Assembly (NCBI RefSeq): GCF_047654785.1
Contig: NZ_JASGKQ010000001.1
Coordinates: forward strand, 682,001 to 746,000
From: Pelomonas sp047654785
Lineage (GTDB): Bacteria > Pseudomonadota > Gammaproteobacteria > Burkholderiales > Burkholderiaceae_C
DNA: 64,000 bases
Direction: 5' to 3'
Positions 25,263 through 33,679 of the stretch are shown piece by piece (the first letter of the stretch is position 1; each line of letters opens with the position of its first letter). The position numbers and the translations under genes were made by a program. Below the pieces are notes generated by a model that was not told the DNA's origin, did no database searches, and saw only the letters and a program-made list of their open reading frames with translations.

Positions 25263-25697
25263 ATGGGTCGAACCAAGAACAAGGAAATCAGCGCGGCGCT
25301 GTTCAAGAAGATTGAGCCACTGCTGCCGGTATTCGTGCCCTCGGTCAAGGGCGGTCGTCCACGGGTGAGCGACGAGATGGCTCTGAACGGCATCCTGTTC
25401 GTGCTGCGCACCGGCATCCCCTGGGAAGAGTTGCCCCAGGAACTGGGCTTCGGCAGTGGCATGACCTGCTGGCGGCGACTGCGCCAATGGCAGGATGCCG
25501 GTGTGTGGCACCAATTGCATATGCTGTTGTTGGCCGAACTGCGTAGCGCCGGGCGGCTGGACTTCAGCCGAGCCAGCCTGGACGGGGCCAGCGTGCCCAG
25601 CCCCCGGGGGGCTCGCACACTGGCCCCAACCCCACGGACAGAGGAAAACTCGGCAGCAAACGTCACATCATCACGGACCGCCAGGGCATCCCGCTGA
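25263..25697 (+). CDS. IS5-family transposase, first frame
   Basis: 144 residues. It holds the N-terminal DNA-binding part, the motif RPRVSDEMALNGILFVLRTG and the first catalytic aspartate in SLDGAS near residue 105. From about residue 115 the reading is out of frame relative to transposase families: the expected PRGG-type continuation lies one base back. The switch point is a run of five C and six G near 25602-25612. A -1 shift there would fuse it to the second frame, either as a programmed frameshift known for some IS427-group elements or because of a mutation. Confidence 0.85.
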   Translation: MGRTKNKEISAALFKKIEPLLPVFVPSVKGGRPRVSDEMALNGILFVLRTGIPWEELPQELGFGSGMTCWRRLRQWQDAGVWHQLHMLLLAELRSAGRLDFSRASLDGASVPSPRGARTLAPTPRTEENSAANVTSSRTARASR

Positions 25698-26074
25698 TGT
25701 TCTGCGTGACCGGAGCCAACCGCCACGACTCGGTGGTCTTCGAGCAGTTGATCGATGCCTTGCCCGATGTGCGAGGAAAGCGTGGAAAGCCGCGCCGCTG
25801 GCCCGACAAGCTGCACGCGGACAAGGGCTACGACTTTGCACGCTGTCGGGAGCACCTCAAGCGCCGAGGCATCCAGGATCGGATCGCCCGCAGGGGTATC
25901 GAGCGCAACGACCGACTCGGGTGCCATCGCTGGGTCGTCGAACGCACGCATGCTTGGCTGGCCGCCTTCGGCAAGCTGCGCGTGCGTTTCGAGCGAAGCG
26001 TTCATACCCATGTGGCCTTGCTATCCCTGGCGTGCAGCGTCATCTGCGTGCGAGCATTGATTCAGTTTTGTTAG
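25697..26074 (+). CDS. IS5-family transposase, second frame
   Basis: 125 residues from the nominal ATG; the open frame actually extends back to about 25605. It has the second catalytic aspartate in HADKGYDFARC and the catalytic glutamate in VVERTHAWL. The stop codon lies inside the right inverted repeat. It is probably made only as a fusion with the first frame. The nominal ATG overlaps the end of the first frame by one base. Confidence 0.8.
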   Translation: MFCVTGANRHDSVVFEQLIDALPDVRGKRGKPRRWPDKLHADKGYDFARCREHLKRRGIQDRIARRGIERNDRLGCHRWVVERTHAWLAAFGKLRVRFERSVHTHVALLSLACSVICVRALIQFC

Positions 26075-26761
26075 CCGCTCTAAACCCCACTCGGCGCCGG
26101 GCGCGGCCTCCAGTGCCAGCGCCGTGCCGAGCAGCGGGTGGCGGAAGGCCAGCCGCTGCGCATGCAGCCACAGCCGCTGCACGCCGAGGTGGGCGGCGAC
26201 GGCGCGGTTCAGCGGGCCCTTGCCGTGCGTCGCGTCGCCAAGGATGGGGTGGGCGAGGTGCTTCAGGTGGCGGCGGATCTGGTGGCGGCGGCCCTGCAGC
26301 GGCTCGGCCTCCAGCAGCGCGACGCGGGTGGTGGCGAAGCGCGGGTCGGTGGCGAGAGGCCATTCGCGGCGTTCGAGCACGCGCCAGCGGGTCTGCGCAT
26401 CCAGCAACGGCTGGCCGGCCGAGGGCAGTTCGGGGTCGCGGGCCAGCGGGTGGTCGATGAGGCCGGCGTCCTCGCGCGGCCAGCCGCGCACCAGCGCGAG
26501 GTAGCGCTTCTGCATCGAGCCCTGCTCGAACATCGCGCCGAGCAGGGCGGCCATCTCGGCCGACAGCGCGAACAGCAGCAGGCCCGAGGTGCCCCGGTCC
26601 AGCCGGTGCGCGGGCCAGACCGGCCGGCCGAGCTGGTCGCGCAGCAGTTGCAGCGCGGCCTCGCTCTCGTGCGCCGCGAGCTGGGTGCGGTGCACCAGCA
26701 GGCCCGCCGGCTTGTCGATCACGACGAGGTGCTCGTCCCGATAAATTGGGGTCAGAGTCAA
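26021..26761 (-). CDS. truC: tRNA pseudouridine synthase TruC-like, 3' end replaced by an IS
   Basis: An RluA-family pseudouridine synthase of 246 residues as now encoded. The catalytic aspartate is in HRLDRGTSG; LVVIDKPAGLLVHR is typical of TruC, which modifies U65 of tRNA. The IS entered after EWGL, so the last ~20 residues come from the IS. Removing the IS and one TAA copy restores RRR and then a stop, so the native end was only three residues further on. The start appears to be a TTG at 26761 inside a short repeat, overlapping the ychJ stop; the original start may have been lost. Activity could survive. Confidence 0.8.
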   Translation of the reverse strand: MTLTPIYRDEHLVVIDKPAGLLVHRTQLAAHESEAALQLLRDQLGRPVWPAHRLDRGTSGLLLFALSAEMAALLGAMFEQGSMQKRYLALVRGWPREDAGLIDHPLARDPELPSAGQPLLDAQTRWRVLERREWPLATDPRFATTRVALLEAEPLQGRRHQIRRHLKHLAHPILGDATHGKGPLNRAVAAHLGVQRLWLHAQRLAFRHPLLGTALALEAAPGAEWGLERLTKLNQCSHADDAARQG

Positions 26762-26764
26762 TTT
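26743..26764. repeat. Short dyad element at the ychJ-truC junction
   Basis: AAATTG and CAATTT flank GGGGTCAGAGT-type sequence. From memory this motif recurs in many proteobacterial genomes, often near REP-associated transposase genes; that needs a search. Here it contains both the ychJ stop codon and the probable TTG start of truC. It is AT-rich against its surroundings. Confidence 0.5.
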
Positions 26765-27168
26765 TCGAGGTCGCCGTCCACGTAGAACCATGCGCCGTGT
26801 TCGCGCACGAAGCGGCTCGTTTCGCGCAGCCGGTGGGCGCGGCCGGCGAGTTTGCTGCGGGCGACGAATTCGACCGTGCCGTGGTCGGTACCTTGCATCG
26901 CGCTGTGTTTGACGGCCAGGCCCAGCCACTTCAGGCCGGGCTCGGGCGGCGCCAGCGCGGCGGGGCGGGTGCTGGCGTGCCAGCTGGCGAGCAGGTAGGG
27001 GCGAAGGTCGAGCACGAAGGCGGCGTAGCGCGAGCGCATCAGCGCCTCGGGCGTGGCGGCCGTCAGGCCCTGGCCGGCCGCGTGGGCGGCGTGCAGCGCG
27101 CCGCAGCAGCCGGCGTAGGGCCGGCCCGTGCCGCAGGGGCAGGGGCCGGACGAGGGATGGGGGTTCAT
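26758..27168 (-). CDS. ychJ: YchJ-family SEC-C motif protein
   Basis: A 136-residue protein. The N-terminal zinc-binding SEC-C motif is CPCGTGRPYAGCC (residues 10-22), followed by the NTF2-like core with RSRYAAFV and GTVEFVARSK. The function of YchJ is not established. Unlike E. coli YchJ (152 residues), there is no second C-terminal SEC-C motif, which is normal for many short homologues. The stop lies in the short repeat shared with truC. Confidence 0.88.
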   Translation of the reverse strand: MNPHPSSGPCPCGTGRPYAGCCGALHAAHAAGQGLTAATPEALMRSRYAAFVLDLRPYLLASWHASTRPAALAPPEPGLKWLGLAVKHSAMQGTDHGTVEFVARSKLAGRAHRLRETSRFVREHGAWFYVDGDLEN

Positions 27169-27199
27169 GCGGCGCGATGATGCCGCACGATGCCGGAGC

Positions 27200-27937
27200 T
27201 CAGAACTTGTAGCCGAAGCCGACGGTCAGCAGGTTGTCGGTCTTCTTCGTGCCCGCGGGCACGCGGCTGGCGTAGCGGCTGGACAGGCCGGTGTTGAGCG
27301 TCCAGCCGCCGCTGACCTGCGTGGCGAGGCTGGCGTCGAAGGTGGCGCGGCTGCCGAGGTCGCCGCCGCCGGGGTAGTAGACGAGGCGCTGCTTCAGCGT
27401 CGTCGTGTCGCTGAGCTTGTGGCCGGATTCCTCGCCGAGCAGGGCCTGGGCGCCGTGGACCCTGCTGTGGTCGGTGAAGCGGGTGTCGGTATAGCCGACA
27501 CCGCCGAACACGTCCCAGCTGTGGGTGTCGTTCTTCAGCAGGTGGTAGCCGACGCCGCCGCTGAGGTTGTAGCGGTCGCGCACGCCGCCGACCTTGTTGG
27601 TTTCGCCCTCGGCGGCGCCGAAGGAGAACCACTGCGGGCCGAGGTTGAAGTCGTAGCGGCCGCCCAGGCGCAGCAGGTCGGCGGTGGTCGTCTTGACGCC
27701 GTCCACCTCGTTGCGGCCGTAGTTGGCGATGCCGTAGAGGCTGATCTTGTCCTGGGCGGTGACGCGGCTGGCGTCGGCGTTGGCTGCGAGCGTGCGGCTG
27801 TCGTTGTTGCCGCTGGAGAAGGCGCCGCCGACGCTGACGCCGCCGTGCCACAGGCCGTCGGCCTTGTCCTGGGCCAGCGCGGCCTGGGAGGCGAGGGCGA
27901 GCGCGGCGGTGCCGAGGGCGAGGGTGAATCGGGTCAT
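27200..27937 (-). CDS. DUF481 (YdiY-like) outer-membrane beta-barrel protein
   Basis: 245 residues with a clear signal peptide (MTRFTLALGTAALALASQAA, cleaved after ALA near residue 22). Alternating polar and hydrophobic strands follow, ending in the aromatic C-terminus GFGYKF that is recognised by the outer-membrane assembly machinery. DUF481 proteins are salt- or acid-induced in some species; no function is firm. An AGGAGG ribosome site precedes the start at 27937. Confidence 0.88.
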   Translation of the reverse strand: MTRFTLALGTAALALASQAALAQDKADGLWHGGVSVGGAFSSGNNDSRTLAANADASRVTAQDKISLYGIANYGRNEVDGVKTTTADLLRLGGRYDFNLGPQWFSFGAAEGETNKVGGVRDRYNLSGGVGYHLLKNDTHSWDVFGGVGYTDTRFTDHSRVHGAQALLGEESGHKLSDTTTLKQRLVYYPGGGDLGSRATFDASLATQVSGGWTLNTGLSSRYASRVPAGTKKTDNLLTVGFGYKF

Positions 27938-28106
27938 GGAGGGCCTCCTGGGAAATGCGGGAAGGAAACGAGCCCGGCGGCTTGGCCGGCCGGCTCGGCG
28001 GGGCCGCATGGTGCCATGTTGCGCCGCAATATAGGGTTTCCACCTAGTAAAGTTGTGAAACAGGGCGGCCTAGGGGCGTGGGAGGGGCGCTCCCTAGAAT
28101 GCCGTG

Positions 28107-30470
28107 ATGAATCCCGCGCCAGACGCCGCCGCCCAGCACAGCCCCCTGCTCCGCAACCTCAACCCCGAACAGCTCGCCGCCGTGACGGCCGAGCCGGCGC
28201 CGGCGCTGATCCTGGCCGGCGCCGGCTCCGGCAAGACCCGCGTGCTGACCACGCGCATCGCCTGGCTGCTGAACACCGGCCAGGTCAGCCCCGGCGGCGT
28301 GATGGCCGTGACCTTCACGAACAAGGCCGCCAAGGAGATGCTGGCGCGGCTGTCGACGATGCTGCCGTTCAATGTGCGCGGCATGTGGATCGGCACCTTC
28401 CACGGCCTGTGCAACCGCTTCCTGCGCGCGCACTGGAAGCTGGCGAACTTGCCGCAGGCCTTCCAGATCCTGGACGCGAGCGACACCACCTCGGCCGTCA
28501 AGCGCGTCATCAAGGCGATGCAACTGGACGAGGAGCGCTTCGTGCCCAAGCAGGTGGGCTGGTTCATCGCCGGCTGCAAGGAGGACGGCCTGCGCCCGGG
28601 CGACGTGGAGGCGCGCGACGAGCAGACCCGCAAGCTCGTCGAGATCTACGCCAACTACGAGGACCAGTGCCAGCGCGAGGGCGTGGTGGACTTCGCCGAG
28701 CTGATGCTGCGCAGCTACGAGCTGCTGCGCGACCACCCGGCCGTGCGCGAGCACTACCAGCAGCGCTTCCGCCACATCCTGGTCGACGAGTTCCAGGACA
28801 CCAACAAGCTGCAGTACGCGTGGCTGAAGATGTTCTGCCCGCCGGGCGCCGGCACCGGCCAGAGCCTGCTGGCGGTCGGCGACGACGACCAGAGCATCTA
28901 CGCCTTCCGCGGCGCGCGCGTCGGCAACATGGCGGACTTCGAGCGCGAATACCGCGTCAGGCGCGTCATCAAGCTGGAGCAGAACTACCGCAGCTTCGGC
29001 CACATCCTCGACGCGGCCAACGAACTCATCAGCCGCAACACGCAGCGCCTGGGCAAGACGCTGCGCACCGATGCCGGCCCCGGCGAGCCCATCCGCGTGC
29101 AGGAGTCGCCCAGCGACTTCGCCGAGGCGCAGTGGCTGATCGAGGAGATCCAGGGGCTGCACCGCGGCGGGCTGGATCGGCAGCAGATCGCGGTGCTCTA
29201 CCGCAGCAATGCGCAGTCGCGGGTCATCGAGTCGGCGCTGTTCAACGCGGGCATCCCGTACCGCGTCTACGGCGGCCTGCGCTTCTTCGAGCGCGCCGAG
29301 GTGAAGCATGCGCTGGCCTACCTGCGCCTGCTGGAGAACCCGAACGACGACACGAGCTTCCTGCGCGTCGTCAACTTCCCGACCCGCGGCATCGGCGCCA
29401 AGACGCTGGAGAACCTGCAGGACGCGGCCAAGGCCAGCGGCCGCAGCCTCTACCAGAGCGTCGGCGCCATCCCCGGCAAGGGCGGCGCCAACCTGCTGGC
29501 GTTCACGAACCTCATCGACTCCACGCGCAACCTCACGCAGCGCATGACGCTGCGCGAGATCATCGAGCAGGTGCTGGAGACGTCCGGGCTGCTGGACTTC
29601 TACCGCACCGACAAGGACGGCGCCGAGCGGCTGGAGAACCTGGACGAACTGATCAACGCGGCCGAGGCCTTCGTCATGCAGGAGGGCTTCGGCAAGGACG
29701 CCGTCGGGCTGCCGGTGGGCGAGGTGGGCCAGGTGGCCGAGCCGGGCCGGCCCGGCGCGGTGCCCGATGCCGAGACCGGCGAGATCATGTCGCCGCTGTG
29801 CGCCTTCCTGACGCACGCCTCGCTGGAGGCGGGCGACAACCAGGCCCAGGCCGGCCAGGACGCGGTGCAGCTGATGACGGTGCACTCGGCCAAGGGCCTG
29901 GAGTTCGACGCGGTGTTCATCACCGGGCTGGAAGAGGGCCTGTTCCCGCACGAGAACGCGATGTCCGACCACGACGGGCTCGAGGAGGAGCGCCGGCTCA
30001 TGTACGTGGCCATCACGCGCGCGCGCCAGAAGCTCAGCTTGAGCTTCTGCCAGACGCGCATGCTGCACGGCCAGACGCGCTACCACGTGAAGAGCCGCTT
30101 CTTCGACGAGCTGCCCGAGGACGCGCTGAAGTGGCTGACGCCGCGTAACCAGGGCTTCGGCTCGGGCTACGCGCGCGAGTACCAGCAGGCCTGGGAGCGC
30201 GGCTCCGGCCTGAAGGGCATGGTCGGCGCGGGCCGCGTGGAGAAGGCCGCGTGGGTCGAGCCGCCGGTGCCGGCGGCCATGCGGCAGAAGGTGTCGAACG
30301 AGTTCGGCGGCCTGCGCGTCGGCAAGGGTGTCTTCCACACCAAGTTCGGCGAAGGCGTGCTGCTGACGCTGGAGGGCACGGGCGCCGACGCGCGCGCGCA
30401 GGTGAACTTCGGCCGGCACGGCACGAAGTGGCTGGCGCTGTCGGTGGCGAAGCTGACGCCGATCGATTGA
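28107..30470 (+). CDS. uvrD: UvrD/PcrA-type superfamily 1 DNA helicase
   Basis: A 787-residue 3'-to-5' DNA helicase of the UvrD/Rep group, acting in nucleotide excision and mismatch repair and in removing proteins from forks. The N-terminal Q motif (LNPEQLAAV) is followed by Walker A AGAGSGKT, GTFHGLCNRFL, motif II DEFQDTN, motif III GDDDQSIYAFRGA, motif IV EQNYRS, motif V TVHSAKGLEF and motif VI YVAITRA. The C-terminus ends with a Tudor-like segment (HTKFGEGVLLTLEGTG) as in UvrD/PcrA. ATG 28107 is chosen over the adjoining GTG 28104. Confidence 0.95.
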   Translation: MNPAPDAAAQHSPLLRNLNPEQLAAVTAEPAPALILAGAGSGKTRVLTTRIAWLLNTGQVSPGGVMAVTFTNKAAKEMLARLSTMLPFNVRGMWIGTFHGLCNRFLRAHWKLANLPQAFQILDASDTTSAVKRVIKAMQLDEERFVPKQVGWFIAGCKEDGLRPGDVEARDEQTRKLVEIYANYEDQCQREGVVDFAELMLRSYELLRDHPAVREHYQQRFRHILVDEFQDTNKLQYAWLKMFCPPGAGTGQSLLAVGDDDQSIYAFRGARVGNMADFEREYRVRRVIKLEQNYRSFGHILDAANELISRNTQRLGKTLRTDAGPGEPIRVQESPSDFAEAQWLIEEIQGLHRGGLDRQQIAVLYRSNAQSRVIESALFNAGIPYRVYGGLRFFERAEVKHALAYLRLLENPNDDTSFLRVVNFPTRGIGAKTLENLQDAAKASGRSLYQSVGAIPGKGGANLLAFTNLIDSTRNLTQRMTLREIIEQVLETSGLLDFYRTDKDGAERLENLDELINAAEAFVMQEGFGKDAVGLPVGEVGQVAEPGRPGAVPDAETGEIMSPLCAFLTHASLEAGDNQAQAGQDAVQLMTVHSAKGLEFDAVFITGLEEGLFPHENAMSDHDGLEEERRLMYVAITRARQKLSLSFCQTRMLHGQTRYHVKSRFFDELPEDALKWLTPRNQGFGSGYAREYQQAWERGSGLKGMVGAGRVEKAAWVEPPVPAAMRQKVSNEFGGLRVGKGVFHTKFGEGVLLTLEGTGADARAQVNFGRHGTKWLALSVAKLTPID

Positions 30471-30764
30471 TCAGCGCCGGCCGTCGCCGTGCGCCGGATC
30501 GCGATGCTGGTGCCGCACGACGAGGATGCGCAGCCCGGAGGGGCCGCTGGCGTAGATCACCGAATAGGGAAAGTCGTGCAGCGGATAGGTGCGCCGGCCA
30601 TCGCTTGCCGGCGTGCCCAGTTCAGGCTGGTGGTCGATGAGCCGGGCGACGCGCTCGAATTCGTCAAGAAAGCGCTGTGCAATGCCGAGGCCGGCTTCAC
30701 GTCGGTAGAAGCGAAAGGCGGCCGCCAGTTCTTCGGCGGCCAGGCGATGAATGGAACGGTTCAC
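30471..30764 (-). CDS. ParE/RelE-superfamily toxin
   Basis: A 97-residue toxin-fold protein. The end, PYSVIYASGPSGLRILVVRHQHRDP, is typical of ParE. ParE toxins poison DNA gyrase, but related RelE members cut mRNA, so the target is open. The GTG start overlaps the antitoxin stop (GTGA). Its stop codon abuts that of uvrD with no gap. Confidence 0.87.
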   Translation of the reverse strand: MNRSIHRLAAEELAAAFRFYRREAGLGIAQRFLDEFERVARLIDHQPELGTPASDGRRTYPLHDFPYSVIYASGPSGLRILVVRHQHRDPAHGDGRR

Positions 30765-30973
30765 GCGCGCTCGTCGCGCAGGCGCGCCAGCACGTCCTCC
30801 AGCGGTTCGAACTGGACAGATTCCGCCTCGCGCCGGGCCGCAATGTCGTCCCAGGCCGCATCGCGCGCGGCGTCGGCGTCGAGGCTGGCCACCACGCGGT
30901 CAAGCAGCTTGGCGCGCTGTGCCGAGGGCAGCTTCAGCACCTCGGCTTCCAGCGTTTCAAAAGTGGTGTCCAT
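30761..30973 (-). CDS. Addiction-module antitoxin (TIGR02574-type)
   Basis: A 70-residue acidic helical protein. It has the family core LKLPSAQRAKLLDRVVASLD followed by WDDIAARREAE. Such proteins pair with ParE toxins as antitoxins. It precedes the toxin with a 4-bp overlap, so the two are translated together. A second, decayed module of the same kind lies at 47167-47519. Confidence 0.85.
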   Translation of the reverse strand: MDTTFETLEAEVLKLPSAQRAKLLDRVVASLDADAARDAAWDDIAARREAESVQFEPLEDVLARLRDERA

Positions 30974-31146
30974 GACAACTCCAGGGCCTGCAGGCCGATA
31001 GCTTGCCACAAGCCGCCGCATCGTCCTTCCCCTAGCGCTCGTGGAGCTCGGGGATGAAACCGGCGAAGCCCCGGCCACCAAGGTTCATGGATCGATTCCG
31101 GGGCGGTGCTAGGCTCCCCGGCACCCTCTTCGCATTTCCTTTCGCC

Positions 31147-31566
31147 ATGACCGAACGCCGCCCCTCACAAGCGGAGCTGGTGGCCTTCCTGAAGGCCGAG
31201 TTCCCGCAGAACCTCTGCACGCTGGAGGAGGTGGACGAGGACGGCAGCGTCGTCGTCGCCCATCCGGTGGGCGAGCGCGAGCTGCGCCCCGGCGGCACGG
31301 TGTCTGGCCCGGTCATGATGACGCTGGCCGACGTAGCCCTCTACATCGCCATCCTGGCGCGCATCGGCATCGTGCCGCTGGCGGTGACGACGAACCTGTC
31401 CATCAACTTCCTGCGCAAGCCGCGCGCCGACCGGCGCGTGGTGGCGCGCTGCCGGCTGCTGAAGCTGGGCAAGGCCCTGGCGGTGGGCGAGGTCTACATC
31501 TACTCCGAGGGGGAGGACGAGCCGGTCGCCCACGCCACCGGCACGTACTCGATCCCGAAGCGTTAG
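31147..31566 (+). CDS. PaaI-type hotdog-fold thioesterase
   Basis: 139 residues. The hotdog core has LRPGGTVSGPVMMTLADVALY with the catalytic acidic residue, then TTNLSINFLRKP and TGTYSIPKR at the end. The family hydrolyses acyl- or aryl-CoA thioesters; the substrate is unknown. Its stop overlaps the stop of the convergent phoX-like gene by 3 bp. Confidence 0.85.
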   Translation: MTERRPSQAELVAFLKAEFPQNLCTLEEVDEDGSVVVAHPVGERELRPGGTVSGPVMMTLADVALYIAILARIGIVPLAVTTNLSINFLRKPRADRRVVARCRLLKLGKALAVGEVYIYSEGEDEPVAHATGTYSIPKR

Positions 31567-33542
31567 ACCGGCTTCTTCGCCAGGTTGATGCTGCTGGCGG
31601 CGCCCGTCAGATAGCCGACCTGGGCGCCGAAGCGGTCCTTGTAGTTGGCGCGCACCAGCGGATCCAGCGTGGCCTTGACGACGTTGTGCAGCGGCGTGCC
31701 CCAGTCGCCGGGGTGCTGGAAGTTGCTGGTGATGTAGGTCCAGCCGTTCAGGTCGTCGACGACGCCCAGGCCGGTCGCTTCGGCGCCGGAGGGCATGGAC
31801 ACCAGGCGGCTCAGCACCTTGGTGTCGACGTTGTAGGCCCAGACGAAGTTGTTGACGTGGTAGCTGCTGTCCTCGCCGATGAAGAGGGTGCGCAGCTTCT
31901 CCGAGAACTTCAGGTTGTCGGGTGCGCCGATCTTGTCGGGGTGGGCGAGGTTGCCCAGCGCGTCGGCCGCGGCGAGGTCCTCGCCGATCAGCAGGGTCCT
32001 GGTCAGCGAAGGCGCCCAATCGCTGTTGATGGCGGCGCCGGTGCTGTCCTTCTGGCCGCCGCCCAGCGTGTGGGCCAGCACGCCGCCGGCGTTCAGCGCC
32101 TTGTCGATGCCGATGTTGTAGTCGGCGTTCCAGGCGGCGTTGCCCTTGACCATGGAGCTCTGCATGTTCTGCAGCGCCGAGTAGGCGATCTTGTCCTTGG
32201 CGTTGACGGTCGTGCCTTCCATCTTCGTGAAGGCCATCGAGCCGCCCTTGAGCGCGGCGTAGCGGTGGGTCTCCAGGAAGGCGGCCGCCTTGTCCATGCC
32301 GGCCTTCACGCGCACCCACTGCGGCTTGCCACCGAACCAGATCTTGGTGAAGCTGGCGTCGGCCGGGTCGGCGGTGGCCACGTCCATGATGTCGGCGGCC
32401 TTCAGCGTGTCGGCCAGGGCCTTGATCTCGGCGCTGGTGGCCGAGCCGAGCTTGATCCAGGCGATGGGCGCGCCGGCGGCGGCCGTGTCCAGCGAGAAGC
32501 CGGCGCCGAACTTGGCGACGTAGAGCGTGCCGGCGGAGAGGTCCTTCTCCTTGTCGGCCACGAACATGAAGAAGCCGCCGTTGGTCGCGTCGTCGCCCAT
32601 GATGGCGGTACGGTTGTCGGGCATGACCTGGATCAGCTCGTGCGAGATGCGGCCCAGGCAGTAGTGCTTCTTGATCGTGCCCGTGCCGTCGGGGTTGACG
32701 GTCACTTCGGGCAGATGGCCGTAGTGGTAGGGGTTGGCCTTGGCCTCGTCGCCGAAGAGGTTGCGGCTGTAGTCCTTGAACATCGTGTTCGAGGCGATGG
32801 TGAAGGCGTCGGGCTCGTATTCCTCGCTGGACAGGTGGGTGCCCCAGGGCGAGAGGCTGGAGCCGCAGGTGATCCACAGGCCCATGGCGGGCGAGGTGTC
32901 GACGTTGTGGTACTTGACGAGGGAGAGGCGGCCGGTGGCGGGGTCCTGGTCCAGCGTCAGCACGGCGATGGGCGAGGGCAGCTTGCCGTACATGTCGGTC
33001 TTGCCGTCCTGGGCCCAGGTCGTGTATTCGAACTGCACGACGGCGAAGACGGCATTGCCCTTGACACCGCTGACGGCCGGGTTGTCGAGCTTGAGCAGGG
33101 AAGTGCCGTCCGGCGAGTCGCTGAAGAACTGGCGCTCCTTGCCGGCGACGGTGCCGTCGACGATGGGCTTGCCGGCGAAGTCGACATAGCCGCCTGCCAG
33201 CAGCGTGCCGCCCTTGCCGTCGGGCACCAGGTCGCCGGTCGTGAAGAAGGGGGCATAGGCCAGCGAGAAGCCCTGGGTGCTGTCGTCGCTGAACTTGACC
33301 ATCAGCGTCGAGTTGACGAGGGTCCTGGCCATGTCGGCCGGCGCGCTCAGGCTGGGCGCGGCCATGGCCACGAAGCTGGCGGACGCGTAGCTGGCGACGG
33401 GCTTGGCGTCGTCGTCGCTGCCGCCGCCGCAGCCGGTCAGCAGGCTGGCGACGGTGGTGCCGCCCACGGTTCCAGCGATGGGCAGCATCAGGGGAGCGCC
33501 CATGAACTTCAGGGCATGGCGGCGATTCAGGGTTTCGGACAT
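31563..33542 (-). CDS. PhoX-like alkaline phosphatase (DUF839)
   Basis: 659 residues. The N-terminus has a twin-arginine motif (NRRHALKFMG) and a hydrophobic region followed by LLTGCGGGS, so export by Tat, possibly as a lipoprotein. The body is the PhoX beta-propeller, with SPWGTHLSSEEYEPD, GRISHELIQV and LFIGEDSSYHVNN. PhoX enzymes use calcium and iron to release phosphate from organic esters outside the cytoplasm. Role in phosphate starvation is inferred from the family; no PHO box was identified. Confidence 0.85.
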   Translation of the reverse strand: MSETLNRRHALKFMGAPLMLPIAGTVGGTTVASLLTGCGGGSDDDAKPVASYASASFVAMAAPSLSAPADMARTLVNSTLMVKFSDDSTQGFSLAYAPFFTTGDLVPDGKGGTLLAGGYVDFAGKPIVDGTVAGKERQFFSDSPDGTSLLKLDNPAVSGVKGNAVFAVVQFEYTTWAQDGKTDMYGKLPSPIAVLTLDQDPATGRLSLVKYHNVDTSPAMGLWITCGSSLSPWGTHLSSEEYEPDAFTIASNTMFKDYSRNLFGDEAKANPYHYGHLPEVTVNPDGTGTIKKHYCLGRISHELIQVMPDNRTAIMGDDATNGGFFMFVADKEKDLSAGTLYVAKFGAGFSLDTAAAGAPIAWIKLGSATSAEIKALADTLKAADIMDVATADPADASFTKIWFGGKPQWVRVKAGMDKAAAFLETHRYAALKGGSMAFTKMEGTTVNAKDKIAYSALQNMQSSMVKGNAAWNADYNIGIDKALNAGGVLAHTLGGGQKDSTGAAINSDWAPSLTRTLLIGEDLAAADALGNLAHPDKIGAPDNLKFSEKLRTLFIGEDSSYHVNNFVWAYNVDTKVLSRLVSMPSGAEATGLGVVDDLNGWTYITSNFQHPGDWGTPLHNVVKATLDPLVRANYKDRFGAQVGYLTGAASSINLAKKPV

Positions 33543-33679
33543 TTGGCGACTGCTACAGAAGAAGGCTGCACAACCGGGCATCGCGCGAGGTTGCACGCCT
33601 GCCCGGCACGAGCCGCGCAATGTAGGAAGCCTGCATGTCAGCCGCGTGAAAGCGCGGCCGCCGTCCACCGACGGTGGCG

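Larger units (their letters stand above)
25208..26080 (+). mobile_element. IS5-family insertion sequence (IS427-like)
   Basis: An 873-bp element. The terminal inverted repeats are GAGCGGCTAACA at the left and TGTTAGCCGCTC at the right, 12 bp perfect. It is flanked on both sides by TAA (25205-25207 and 26081-26083), a 3-bp target duplication that fits the TNA targets of the IS427 group. It encodes a DDE transposase in two frames. It lies in the 3' end of truC, three codons before the original stop. The intact ends and duplication suggest a fairly recent insertion. Confidence 0.93.
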
